From positions 62,001 to 126,000 of the forward strand of contig NZ_QXFI01000018.1 of NCBI RefSeq assembly GCF_003584135.1: a stretch of DNA of 64,000 bases, given 5' to 3'. Shown piece by piece: positions 54,128-62,730 of the stretch. Below the pieces are notes generated by a model, which was not told the DNA's origin, searched no databases, and was given only the letters and a program-made list of their open reading frames with translations. Source of the stretch: Flagellimonas pelagia. Its GTDB lineage: Bacteria > Bacteroidota > Bacteroidia > Flavobacteriales > Flavobacteriaceae. Positions within the stretch are counted from its first letter, which is position 1. Every line of letters starts with the position of its first letter. Made by a program: the position numbers and the translations under genes.

Positions 54128-54778
54128 ATGAAAAAATTTGTCTTCGTTTTTGTTCTATTGGCAAGTACCTTGGTTACGGCACAAAAGAACATTTATGAGA
54201 ACATGAAGTTCGACGAGCTTACCGAGGACCATGAAACATTGGCCATTATCCCCTTCATTGCCTATCTGGAGCTGAAGAAAACCGTGGACCATGACGAATT
54301 GAAGGTCCTTGCAAAAAAGGAAGGCTATGCAGTACAGAACGCATTGGAAACCTACTTTGCTAGACGCAAGAAACGCAAAAAGTTCAATGTAGATTTTCAG
54401 AACATACACAATACCAATGCCATCTTGGCTAAAAACGGAATCGATTACAACAACATAGACACCTACACCACCCAAGATCTATGCAAAATCTTGGATGTGG
54501 ATGGCATCATCAGTGGCAACCTAAACCTGAACATCCTCCTTTCAGAAGGTGTGCCCACGGATTTCAGTTTTATGGATTACTTCAGCGGGGATGCCAACTA
54601 TGGTAGAATCGGATTGAAAATTAGTGATGGTGAAACCGGCAAGCTCCTCTGGAAATACGAGAACGTGATCACCAAAAAGACAGGCAAGAACACCAACGAA
54701 CTCATCGATAAAATGATGAAGACGGCCTCCAGAAAATTCCCTTACGACAAGGAAAAGAAAAAGAAGAACAAGGATTGA
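54128..54778 (+). CDS. secreted protein of unknown function (CsgG/LpoB-like fold possible)
   Basis: This 216-residue protein has a signal peptide (FVFVFVLLASTLVTAQ). The segment LAIIPFIAYLELKK, then AILAKNGIDYNNIDTYTTQD, CKILDVDGIISGNLNLNIL and LKISDGETGKLLWKYE, has the strand-helix order of CsgG/LpoB-type lipoprotein domains, but that is only a resemblance. The C-terminus is very basic (KEKKKKNKD). The ATG at 54128 is chosen to start the signal peptide; two in-frame starts lie 9 and 18 nt upstream. Confidence 0.6.
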   Translation: MKKFVFVFVLLASTLVTAQKNIYENMKFDELTEDHETLAIIPFIAYLELKKTVDHDELKVLAKKEGYAVQNALETYFARRKKRKKFNVDFQNIHNTNAILAKNGIDYNNIDTYTTQDLCKILDVDGIISGNLNLNILLSEGVPTDFSFMDYFSGDANYGRIGLKISDGETGKLLWKYENVITKKTGKNTNELIDKMMKTASRKFPYDKEKKKKNKD

Positions 54779-55927
54779 TCAGTTGTTGGCAAATTCCTTG
54801 AGCACCTGCACCGTATAATCCAATTCTTCCTTGGTATTGTACATGGAGAAAGAAAACCTTAGAGAAGGTTTTTCCAGTTCTTCTCGCGATAAAATCTCCG
54901 CAAGCACGTGTGATCCTTGATCACTCCCCGATTGGCAGGCACTTCCTTTGGAACAGGCAATTCCTTTCATATCCAAATGGAAAAGTAACATAAGCCCTTT
55001 CTGTTTGTCGAAAGGCAAACGAACATTGGCCAAGGTATAGGTGCTTTTTTCCAAATCAGCGGACAATCCATTGAAGAAAGCCCCAGGAATTTCTTGTTGT
55101 ACTTTTTCCACAAAGTACTTTTTCAAGGCTTTCACGGTCTTGGTCTCTTCTTCCAAATGTTCATAGGCTTTCACAAAAGCTTCTTCCAATCCGACGATAT
55201 TATGGAACGGCTCCGTACCAGCTCGAAAACCCCTCTCCTGCGCTCCCCCGACAATCAAAGGTTTCAGTCCGGAATTTTTTCGGATAAAGGCAAATCCAAT
55301 GCCTTTAGGTCCATGGAACTTATGGGCAGCGGCGGTCATAAAATCGATATGTACCGATTGCACATCCCAAGCGTAATGCCCAATGGATTGTACGGTATCG
55401 GAGTGGAACAATGCGCCATACTGCTGGCAAAGCTTCCCTACGGATGCAATATCCGTAATGTTCCCAATCTCGTTGTTCACATGCATTAAACTAACGAGTT
55501 TTTTGGAACTGTCCTTTTGCAAAAGGCTTTCTAAGTGGTCCATTTTTGGATTTCCAAATTCGTCAAGGTCCACATACCAAACAGCAATACCATACTCCTT
55601 CTCCAGTTCTTCCACGGTATGCAGAACCGCGTGGTGTTCTATTTTTGAGGTAATAATGGTCTGCACACCCAAATCGCGAACGGCACAGCGCAAGATCATG
55701 TTATCGGCTTCAGTCCCGCCCGAGGTGAAAATAATCTCGGAAGGTTGGGCATTTAGGGTTTTGGCAATGGTTTTTCTGGCCTGCTCCACAGCTGTTTTTG
55801 CAGAGCGGCCAAAGCTATGGGTAGAAGAAGGGTTACCATAATGCGCAGCCAGGGCCTCTTGCATTCTCAAAATTACCTCATCCCTTACCTGCGTGGTCGC
55901 CGCATTGTCCAGATACACTTTTTGCAT
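54779..55927 (-). CDS. cysteine desulfurase (NifS/IscS type)
   Basis: This 382-residue PLP enzyme takes sulfur from cysteine for Fe-S clusters and thio-modified tRNA. Motifs are YLDNAATTQVRDEV at the start, TSGGTEADNMIL, HSDTVQSIGHYAWD and AAAHKFHGPKGIGF with the PLP lysine. The active-site cysteine lies in the loop CSKGSACQSGSDQGS. No iscU or sufE is next to it, so it may serve tRNA thiolation. Its stop codon directly abuts that of the convergent gene. Confidence 0.92.
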   Translation of the reverse strand: MQKVYLDNAATTQVRDEVILRMQEALAAHYGNPSSTHSFGRSAKTAVEQARKTIAKTLNAQPSEIIFTSGGTEADNMILRCAVRDLGVQTIITSKIEHHAVLHTVEELEKEYGIAVWYVDLDEFGNPKMDHLESLLQKDSSKKLVSLMHVNNEIGNITDIASVGKLCQQYGALFHSDTVQSIGHYAWDVQSVHIDFMTAAAHKFHGPKGIGFAFIRKNSGLKPLIVGGAQERGFRAGTEPFHNIVGLEEAFVKAYEHLEEETKTVKALKKYFVEKVQQEIPGAFFNGLSADLEKSTYTLANVRLPFDKQKGLMLLFHLDMKGIACSKGSACQSGSDQGSHVLAEILSREELEKPSLRFSFSMYNTKEELDYTVQVLKEFANN

Positions 55928-55952
55928 GGTCCAGTCGTCATTTTTAACGGGG

Positions 55953-55960
55953 CAAAAATA
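55953..55960 (-). promoter_or_regulatory. -7 element upstream of the cysteine desulfurase gene
   Basis: On the minus strand TATTTTTG matches TAnnTTTG, 25 nt before the gene start. Confidence 0.4.
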
Positions 55961-56025
55961 CGTGAAATAAAGTTAATTTCCTTTAAAGTCACTCTCTGTG
56001 TTGGGCTATTAAAAGGGAATTGCTT

Positions 56026-56033
56026 TAAATTTG
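56026..56033 (+). promoter_or_regulatory. -7 element right before a lipoprotein gene (possible leaderless mRNA)
   Basis: TAAATTTG matches TAnnTTTG and is followed by GCAC and the ATG, 4 nt apart. A TTG lies 22 nt upstream of the box (56001-56003). Confidence 0.4.
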
Positions 56034-56037
56034 GCAC

Positions 56038-56553
56038 ATGGGAAAATATTTCTTTTTAGTCTTGTGCTCCTTGGCGCTTTTTGCTTGCAGTGATGGTGAC
56101 CTGCAGATAGAGACCATCGATTTCGACAGTGTATCGCTTCAATATTGTACGGCTCCCGTAACAACCAGCAAGAATATTCTATTTAAGATCAATGACAATG
56201 AAGCCTTGATTCTGGAATTACAGAGCGGTGTATTGAACAAGGGGGTTGTTGGGGATACCATTGTCACGGAAAGCACCGTATCCAGCCAATCCCAGGTTAC
56301 CTATCGTATTTTCTCTGATGACGTAAGCAAGAACTATTTCTGTGATGATATTCCAACCGTGGACCCAGTGGTCATAGATGAAGTGGAAGCCGAAGATGGA
56401 TTGGTTATCATTGAAACTTACGCGGATACTGATGGCGCCAACTTTGTGCACAATATCAGCTTGAGCGGTATTTCATTCGTAACAGGGAGTGGTGAGCGGA
56501 TTACCAATCTCAACATTAGTGCGTTCGGGGAGGTTACCACTGCAATTCCCTAG
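56038..56553 (+). CDS. lipoprotein of unknown function
   Basis: This 171-residue protein has a lipobox (LALFACSDGDLQ, cysteine 16) and an acidic mature part predicted as beta-strand (VSLQYCTAPVTTSKNILFKI, EDGLVIIETYADTDGANFVH). It contains two further cysteines (Tyr-Cys-Thr-Ala and Phe-Cys-Asp-Asp) that could form a disulfide. No family is recognised. Its TAG stop interlocks with the TAG stop of the convergent Smr gene in the tetramer CTAG. Confidence 0.65.
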   Translation: MGKYFFLVLCSLALFACSDGDLQIETIDFDSVSLQYCTAPVTTSKNILFKINDNEALILELQSGVLNKGVVGDTIVTESTVSSQSQVTYRIFSDDVSKNYFCDDIPTVDPVVIDEVEAEDGLVIIETYADTDGANFVHNISLSGISFVTGSGERITNLNISAFGEVTTAIP

Positions 56554-57095
56554 GAAACATTTTGAAAAATATAGACCTCTGTAGCCCCCAACCCATATTT
56601 TTGATAATCGGCATCGTAGTATTTGAGGTTGTCATATTTATTGAAAAGATACTGCAGTTCATCCTTTAGGACGCCCTCACCCACCCCATGGATAAAAACC
56701 ACTTTTTGAATCCGCTTTTGGATAGCAAAGTCCAGTTGGTGTTTGGCGGTTTCCAATTGAATGTTGAGCATGTCAAAATTAGTGAGTCCCTTGGTGGATC
56801 TTACCAATTGATGGATATGTAGGTCCACCTCCATTTTGGGCAAATTGCGTTCCTTTGGTTTTTTGCTGACGGCCTTTTTCCTCCTTGGAACTTCCTTCTC
56901 TTCCATGATTTGGGAAACCTCAATATTGGAAACCGATATTTTCCCTTGGACCTTGACCAAATCCTTGGCTGTGAACTTCATGGGAAAACCATCCTTGGTC
57001 ATCAAGGTAACCATATCCCCTTCTATCTGTTGTACGGTACCCTTGATGGCTTCGTCCAGTACCTCTACCCTATCACCTATCGAAAATTTACCCAT
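56550..57095 (-). CDS. Smr-domain protein (MutS2 C-terminal-like)
   Basis: This 181-residue protein has an N-terminal SH3-like/DUF2027-type part (GDRVEVLDEAIKGTVQQIEG, FPMKFTAKDLVKV), a basic linker (KKAVSKKPKERNLPK) and a C-terminal Smr domain with EVDLHIHQL and the active-loop-like FIHGVGEGVLKDEL. Smr domains nick DNA or RNA or resolve colliding ribosomes. Here the domain stands alone, not fused to MutS2. Confidence 0.88.
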   Translation of the reverse strand: MGKFSIGDRVEVLDEAIKGTVQQIEGDMVTLMTKDGFPMKFTAKDLVKVQGKISVSNIEVSQIMEEKEVPRRKKAVSKKPKERNLPKMEVDLHIHQLVRSTKGLTNFDMLNIQLETAKHQLDFAIQKRIQKVVFIHGVGEGVLKDELQYLFNKYDNLKYYDADYQKYGLGATEVYIFQNVS

Positions 57096-57178
57096 ATCGC
57101 CTTTACGGTTAAAAAAATGACCAAAAAGTTAAACCCATAAACAAAAATAATAGTATTTTTCACCTATTACAGACTAAG

Positions 57179-57487
57179 ATGCACCTACAACCAACCATAT
57201 TTGCCCTCAGTTTAAAGGATTATATGTTGCCTTGTCTAAACAAGAAACTGTTCGGACTGGAGTGTCCTGGTTGTGGAATGCAACGATCTGTTGACTTGCT
57301 GCTGCACGGTGAATTCTTGGCGGCCTTCAAAATGTATCCGGCCGTTTACACACTCATTCCATTGTTCGTTCTGCTGATCAGCAGTAAAGTATTCCAAGCG
57401 AAAGTGGACAACAGGTACATTATTTTCCTGAGCATTACAAGCGTAGCGTTGATACTCATTAACTTCATAATCAAATTGATACACTAA
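57179..57487 (+). CDS. DUF2752 membrane protein
   Basis: This 102-residue protein matches DUF2752, with a signature cysteine cluster LECPGCGMQRSVDLLLHGEF and two or three hydrophobic helices after it (YTLIPLFVLLISSKVFQAKV, FLSITSVALILINFIIKLIH). The function is unknown. It is the first of three small membrane protein genes spaced by 8-12 nt. Confidence 0.82.
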   Translation: MHLQPTIFALSLKDYMLPCLNKKLFGLECPGCGMQRSVDLLLHGEFLAAFKMYPAVYTLIPLFVLLISSKVFQAKVDNRYIIFLSITSVALILINFIIKLIH

Positions 57488-57498
57488 ACATTTAAATC

Positions 57499-57822
57499 AT
57501 GGAACAAAAAAATTTACCAAATGTAACGATAGCTATGGTGTTGGCCATTCTTTCATTCTTGTGCTGCTGCTTTGGAGGCGTCCCCGGACTTATTCTAGGT
57601 GGAATTGCCTTCTTGTTGGTCAGAAAAGATGAAAAGGCCTATACCGAAAACCCAGACCTTTATAAAAATTACAGTACCCTGAAAACGGTCAAGATCTTGG
57701 CAATCATAGGTATGGTCTTGGGCTTCCTTTATCTACTTTACACCATCTGGTCCATCAATCAAATGGGTGGCTGGGACGGCTATATGGAAAAGGTCAATGA
57801 AATGATGGAACAATATCAATAA
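57499..57822 (+). CDS. CCC-motif membrane protein, first copy
   Basis: This 107-residue protein has two or three membrane helices and a cysteine triplet in ILSFLCCCFGGVPGLILGG, the feature for which the family is named. A charged segment RKDEKAYTENPDLYKNYSTL separates the helices. The layout is like DUF4190 proteins. Function unknown. Confidence 0.8.
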   Translation: MEQKNLPNVTIAMVLAILSFLCCCFGGVPGLILGGIAFLLVRKDEKAYTENPDLYKNYSTLKTVKILAIIGMVLGFLYLLYTIWSINQMGGWDGYMEKVNEMMEQYQ

Positions 57823-57830
57823 TCCAATAT

Positions 57831-58142
57831 ATGAGCCAACAACCCTTACCCGGGGCAAGTACCGTGCTGACCATGGGAATCATTTCCATAGTCGGCACCT
57901 TGGTATGTTGCGGTCCCTTTGGTGCTATTTTTAGCATCATCGCCTTGGTGAAGGCGAAGACCGCCAATCAGTTATATCTACAAAGTCCTGAAAGTTATAC
58001 GGATTACAGCAATGTAAAGACAGGAAAGATTTTAGCCTATATCGGCTTGGCATTGGCCTTGATCTATCTGGTGCTGTTTATCCTATATTTTGGATTTATC
58101 ATTGCCATGATTACGGCAGGTGAGTGGAGTGGCAACTATTAG
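57831..58142 (+). CDS. CCC-motif membrane protein, second copy
   Basis: This 103-residue paralogue of the preceding gene has ISIVGTLVCCGPFGAIFSII (only two cysteines of the triplet remain) and LQSPESYTDYSNVKTGKILA between its helices. It follows 8 nt after the first copy. Its TAG stop overlaps the recQ stop on the other strand by 4 nt. Confidence 0.8.
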   Translation: MSQQPLPGASTVLTMGIISIVGTLVCCGPFGAIFSIIALVKAKTANQLYLQSPESYTDYSNVKTGKILAYIGLALALIYLVLFILYFGFIIAMITAGEWSGNY

Positions 58143-60340
58143 TTTGCCACTTCACTTATAAATTTGAGTCGGTACAACCGAAGTTCATCATCGTCATAAT
58201 CGCCATCAAATTCTTCAATGGCCTTTGTGATGGAATCGGTATCGGCTTCCAAAAAGTAATCGTGGATCTCTTCCTGCTGGTCCTCGTCCAGGATTTCGTC
58301 GATCCAATAGCCAATGTTCAGTTTGGTACCACTGAAAACAATCTGTTCCATTTCCTTGATAAGTTCAGGGAGCTCCAACCCCTTGGCAGAGGCAATATCG
58401 TCCAAAGGTAATTTTCTGTCTATACTTTGGATTACATATAGCTTCAATCCAGAATTGGCCCCGGTGCTTTTCACTACAAGGTCATCTGGTCGGATAATTT
58501 CGTTCTCCTCAACATATTTGGCAATAAGGTCGATAAAGGGCTTGCCATATTTTTTGGCCTTTCCTTCGCCCACCCCCTGAATGTTCAAGAGTTCATCCAT
58601 GCTAATGGGATATTTTAAGGCCATATCTTCCAAAGAAGGGTCTTGGAACACCACAAAAGGTGGCACTTCTCTTTTTCTGGCCTCATTTTTTCTAAGGTCC
58701 TTCAGCAATTTCAGCAAGTTGTCATCTGCCGATGCACCTCCCGATTTGCCCGCTTGGATCACGGCATCGTTGGCATCCCCCGAATACACATGGTCCTTGG
58801 TCATCATGAACGATTCAGGGTTTTCCAGATAATCCTCCCCGGCCTTGGTCAAGTGCAAAATACCATACCGTTCAATTTCTTTCTTGAGCATTCCAGCCAC
58901 CAGTACCTGTCTGACCAACGCCATCCAATACGACTTGTCTTTTTCGGCACCAATCCCAAAAAATTCCTTTTCATCGGTCTTGTGCGACGAGATCATGGCA
59001 TTGGTCTTACCCACCAAAATCCTGACAATTTCCTTGGTCTTGAATTTTTCCTTGGTATCCCGGACCACACTCAACAATTTTACCACTTCGTCCTTGGCCT
59101 CTTCCTTGGGTTTCGGGTTCCTGGAATTATCATCCATATCGGCCCCTTCCCCATCCACTTCATCAAATTCTTCACCAAAATAATGCAGGATGAACTTTCT
59201 TCTCGACATGGAAGTTTCGGCATAGGCCACAATTTCTTGCAACAAGGCATTTCCTATTTCCTGCTCCGCCACAGGTTTACCTGACATGAACTTTTCCAGT
59301 TTTTCCACATCCTTGTACGAGTAGAAGGCCAAACAATGCCCTTCGCCGCCATCACGACCGGCACGACCGGTTTCCTGATAGTAGCTTTCTATACTTTTCG
59401 GGATATCGTGATGGATCACAAAACGTACATCGGGCTTATCGATCCCCATACCAAAAGCGATGGTGGCCACGACCACATCCACTTCTTCCATCAGGAACAT
59501 GTCTTGGTATTTGGCCCTTGTCTTGGCATCAAAACCAGCATGGTAAGGTACGGCGCTCACCCCATTTACCTGTAACACCTGGGCAAGCTCCTCTACACGT
59601 TTTCTGCTCAAACAGTATATGATGCCCGATTTTCCTTGGTTCTGCTTTACAAATCGGATAATATCGGCATCCACATTCTGGGTCTTGGGCCTCACCTCAT
59701 AAAACAAGTTGGGCCTATTGAATGATGCCTTATATACCAAGGCATCGTTCATCCCTAAATTTTTAATAATATCTTCCTGCACCTTCGGTGTGGCCGTTGC
59801 TGTCAATCCAATAATGGGAATATCTTCTCCCAATCGATTGATGATACCTTTGAGGTTTCGGTATTCAGGCCTAAAATCGTGCCCCCATTCCGAAATACAG
59901 TGTGCCTCATCAACGGCCACGAAGGAAAGCTTCACGCTTCTCAAAAAATCCACATACTCTTCCTTGGTCAAGGATTCCGGTGCCACGTACAACAATTTGG
60001 TGACGCCGTTCGAGATATCTTCCATCACCTGCTTTACCTCGGTCTTGGTGAGCGAAGAGTTGAGCACGTGGGCTATACCATTTTGTTCGGATATACCACG
60101 GATGGCATCAACTTGGTTTTTCATTAAAGCTATCAATGGGGAAACCACAATAGCGGTACCCTCCTTCATAATGGCCGGCAACTGGTAACAAAGGGACTTC
60201 CCGCCCCCTGTGGGCATGATCACAAATGTATCTTTGTCGTCCAGCACGTTTTGGATGACATCCTCCTGGAGCCCCTTAAACTTTGAGAAACCAAAATATT
60301 TTTTGAGTGAGGAATGCAAATCGGTATTCGTTAGGCTCAT
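58139..60340 (-). CDS. recQ: ATP-dependent DNA helicase RecQ
   Basis: This 733-residue 3'-5' helicase has Walker A TGGGKS (44-49), DEAH at 144-147 in VAVDEAHCISEWGHDF, motif VI QETGRAGRDGGEG, the winged-helix region and an HRDC domain around YPISMDELLNIQGVGEG. The zinc-binding site between the helicase and winged helix lacks its cysteines: S379 stands at the first position in MSRRKFILHYFGEE, and the following 30 residues contain none. The ATG at 60340 is chosen over an upstream TTG. Confidence 0.95.
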   Translation of the reverse strand: MSLTNTDLHSSLKKYFGFSKFKGLQEDVIQNVLDDKDTFVIMPTGGGKSLCYQLPAIMKEGTAIVVSPLIALMKNQVDAIRGISEQNGIAHVLNSSLTKTEVKQVMEDISNGVTKLLYVAPESLTKEEYVDFLRSVKLSFVAVDEAHCISEWGHDFRPEYRNLKGIINRLGEDIPIIGLTATATPKVQEDIIKNLGMNDALVYKASFNRPNLFYEVRPKTQNVDADIIRFVKQNQGKSGIIYCLSRKRVEELAQVLQVNGVSAVPYHAGFDAKTRAKYQDMFLMEEVDVVVATIAFGMGIDKPDVRFVIHHDIPKSIESYYQETGRAGRDGGEGHCLAFYSYKDVEKLEKFMSGKPVAEQEIGNALLQEIVAYAETSMSRRKFILHYFGEEFDEVDGEGADMDDNSRNPKPKEEAKDEVVKLLSVVRDTKEKFKTKEIVRILVGKTNAMISSHKTDEKEFFGIGAEKDKSYWMALVRQVLVAGMLKKEIERYGILHLTKAGEDYLENPESFMMTKDHVYSGDANDAVIQAGKSGGASADDNLLKLLKDLRKNEARKREVPPFVVFQDPSLEDMALKYPISMDELLNIQGVGEGKAKKYGKPFIDLIAKYVEENEIIRPDDLVVKSTGANSGLKLYVIQSIDRKLPLDDIASAKGLELPELIKEMEQIVFSGTKLNIGYWIDEILDEDQQEEIHDYFLEADTDSITKAIEEFDGDYDDDELRLYRLKFISEVAN

Positions 60341-60460
60341 TTCCGCATTTTTCAATTAATAACAAGCAACCTGAAAGGCCGTTGAAACAATCATTTTAAT
60401 CAATCTTCAAAAGTAGGAAGTATTCTATCTTCCATAATGGTCTGTAAAAGATAGTTTGAT

Positions 60461-60468
60461 TAGTTTTG
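60461..60468 (+). promoter_or_regulatory. -7 element upstream of kdsD
   Basis: TAGTTTTG matches TAnnTTTG, 57 nt before the TTG start of kdsD. No clear -33. Confidence 0.35.
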
Positions 60469-60525
60469 TAATCTTAAAGATAAGATATTCTTTTAGGAAT
60501 ACAATTAGATAATCCGTTATTTACC

Positions 60526-61491
60526 TTGAACGACAATCAGTCAATTTTATCCATCGCAAAGCGGACACTTGAAATCGAAAGTAAGGCCATCAGCAATTTG
60601 ATAGACCTACTCGATGACCAATTTGCACATGCCGTACAACACATATTGGAATCGCAGGGAAGGGTGGTGGTTTCCGGCGTTGGGAAAAGTGCCATTGTAG
60701 CCTCTAAAATTGTGGCCACACTGAACTCCACAGGCACTCCTGCCATTTTCATGCATGCTGCGGATGCCATTCATGGCGATTTGGGCACCATTCAAGAGGA
60801 TGATGTGGTCATTTGCCTATCCAAAAGTGGAAACACGCCCGAAATAAAAGCTTTACTGCCACTCATCAAGATCGGGAAGAATAAACTTGTGGGCATTACC
60901 GGCAATATGGATTCACTGTTGGCCAAACAGGCCGATTTTGTACTGAATACCTTTGTGGAAAAAGAAGCCTGCCCTAATAATCTGGCCCCAACGACCAGCA
61001 CCTCGGCGCAAATGGCCATGGGCGATGCACTCGCCATCTGCCTTTTGGAGCTCAAGGGTTTCAGCAGTGCTGACTTCGCCAAGTACCATCCCGGAGGGGC
61101 CCTGGGCAAAAAACTTTATCTACGCGTGGCCGATATCGTGGTGAACAATGAAAAACCACAAGTGGACATCAACACCAGCGTAAAAGATGTAATCGTTGAA
61201 ATATCCTCCAAAATGTTGGGGGTTACGGCCGTCATGGATGACAAAAAAGTAGTAGGCATTGTTACGGATGGGGATATAAGAAGGATGCTCAGCAAATACG
61301 ACAATATTAGTGGACTGACCGCCAAGGACATCATGACCTCCAACCCAAAATCGGTGGATGTGGATACCTTGGCCATCAATGCGTTGAAAATGCTCCAAGA
61401 AAAGAGCATTTCCCAGCTTTTGGCCTTTGAGGGTGATTCCTACGCCGGCGTGGTCCATATCCATAACCTTATAAACGAGGGAATCCTATAA
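60526..61491 (+). CDS. kdsD: D-arabinose-5-phosphate isomerase (KpsF/GutQ family)
   Basis: This 321-residue enzyme turns ribulose 5-phosphate into arabinose 5-phosphate, the first step to KDO of LPS. A SIS domain (VVVSGVGKSAIVASKIVATL, CLSKSGNTPEIKALLPLIKI, PTTSTSAQMAMGDALA) is followed by two CBS domains (VKDVIVEISSKMLGVTAVMD, AKDIMTSNPKSVDVDTLAIN). The start codon appears to be TTG, since no ATG fits the conserved N-terminus. It shares TAATG with tatC. Confidence 0.92.
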   Translation: MNDNQSILSIAKRTLEIESKAISNLIDLLDDQFAHAVQHILESQGRVVVSGVGKSAIVASKIVATLNSTGTPAIFMHAADAIHGDLGTIQEDDVVICLSKSGNTPEIKALLPLIKIGKNKLVGITGNMDSLLAKQADFVLNTFVEKEACPNNLAPTTSTSAQMAMGDALAICLLELKGFSSADFAKYHPGGALGKKLYLRVADIVVNNEKPQVDINTSVKDVIVEISSKMLGVTAVMDDKKVVGIVTDGDIRRMLSKYDNISGLTAKDIMTSNPKSVDVDTLAINALKMLQEKSISQLLAFEGDSYAGVVHIHNLINEGIL

Positions 61492-62333
61492 TGGCAAAAA
61501 CAGAGAAGAAAAATCCGGATGAAATGTCCTTTTTGGACCATTTGGAAGAATTGCGCTGGCATTTGATACGCTCCACCTTCGCCGTGGTGATCATCGCTTG
61601 CTTGGCTTTTATTTTTAAGGGGTTCATTTTTGATACCATCCTATTCGGTCCAAAGAACATGGATTTCCCCACCTACAAGTTCTTTTGCAACATTGCGACC
61701 TTTTTTGGGGTAACATCCGAATTTTGTAGTGAATCCCTACCTTTCACCATTCAGAGTAGATTGATGGCGGGGCAATTTTCGGCCCACATCTGGACATCCA
61801 TCTGGGCCGGTGTGATCATCGGGTTCCCTTATATATTGTTCGAGTTATGGCGATTCATAAGTCCAGGGCTCTATGAAAAAGAGCGAAAGCACTCCAGAGG
61901 ATTCATCCTAACCGCTTCTTCCCTGTTCTTTTTGGGGGTGCTGTTCGGATATTATGTGGTGGCACCGTTGTCCATCAACTTTTTAGGCTCATATCAGGTC
62001 AGTAAAGAGGTATTAAACGAGATTGACCTGGCATCCTACGTATCCACCGTTAGAGCCTCCGTCATTGCCTGTGGGATCATGTTCGAGCTTCCCATCGTAA
62101 TCTATTTCTTGACCAAAGTGGGTCTGGTAACCCCGGAAATCTTGAAAAAGTACCGGAAGATTGCCTTGGTGGTGGTTTTAATTCTTTCGGCCATCATTAC
62201 ACCTCCGGATATCACCAGTCAAATTGTAGTGGCTATCCCTGTGCTTATTTTATACCAAATCAGCATCTATATCTCCAGAATGGTGGTTAGAAGGGAAGAG
62301 AAAAAAGAAAACGCGCGAAAAAATGCCAAATAA
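61491..62333 (+). CDS. tatC: Sec-independent protein translocase TatC
   Basis: This 280-residue protein is the signal-peptide receptor of the twin-arginine export system. It starts with the conserved MSFLDHLEELRWHLIR region and has six membrane helices, with GVIIGFPYILFELWRFISPG (containing the glutamate important for signal recognition) and the C-terminal ILSAIITPPDITSQIVVAIP. TatA/TatB are not nearby. The end overlaps the next gene by 11 nt. Confidence 0.95.
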   Translation: MAKTEKKNPDEMSFLDHLEELRWHLIRSTFAVVIIACLAFIFKGFIFDTILFGPKNMDFPTYKFFCNIATFFGVTSEFCSESLPFTIQSRLMAGQFSAHIWTSIWAGVIIGFPYILFELWRFISPGLYEKERKHSRGFILTASSLFFLGVLFGYYVVAPLSINFLGSYQVSKEVLNEIDLASYVSTVRASVIACGIMFELPIVIYFLTKVGLVTPEILKKYRKIALVVVLILSAIITPPDITSQIVVAIPVLILYQISIYISRMVVRREEKKENARKNAK

Positions 62334-62673
62334 AGTAGAAGAATTCAATGCCTATCGTTCCAAAATGAACGAAAAGCTGCTTGCAGACAACAATAAGTTG
62401 ATCAAGCGTATCTTTAATCTTGACACCAATGCCTATATGGCCGGAGCCCTCGATGTAAAGACCAAGGAATTGTTGGGGTTGGTGGCTTCCGCAGTGCTTC
62501 GGTGCGACGATTGCGTGAAATACCACTTGGAAAGTTCCAAAAAAGCCGGGGCCAACAAAGAAGAGGTCATGGAAACGTTGGGTATTGCCACTTTGGTAGG
62601 TGGTACCATCGTGGTACCCCATTTGCGAAGGGCCTATGAATTTTGGGAAGATTTGGAAGCCAACGATGCTTAA
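62323..62673 (+). CDS. carboxymuconolactone decarboxylase/AhpD-like protein
   Basis: This 116-residue protein has the AhpD-type redox motif RCDDCVKYHL (CxxC followed by histidine after three residues) in a helical fold (KTKELLGLVASAVLRC, EVMETLGIATLVGGTIVVPH). AhpD-like proteins act as thiol peroxidase partners or hydroperoxide reductases. The exact substrate is unknown. It overlaps tatC and precedes lptB. Confidence 0.88.
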   Translation: MPNKVEEFNAYRSKMNEKLLADNNKLIKRIFNLDTNAYMAGALDVKTKELLGLVASAVLRCDDCVKYHLESSKKAGANKEEVMETLGIATLVGGTIVVPHLRRAYEFWEDLEANDA

Positions 62674-62712
62674 AAAAATCCAAAAGACACCATCCCAGAA
62701 AAAGAATATGTT

Positions 62713-62720
62713 TAGTTTTG
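62713..62720 (+). promoter_or_regulatory. -7 element upstream of lptB
   Basis: TAGTTTTG matches TAnnTTTG and ends 10 nt before the lptB ATG, so a very short leader is possible. Confidence 0.4.
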
Positions 62721-62730
62721 GCACGTTCTT

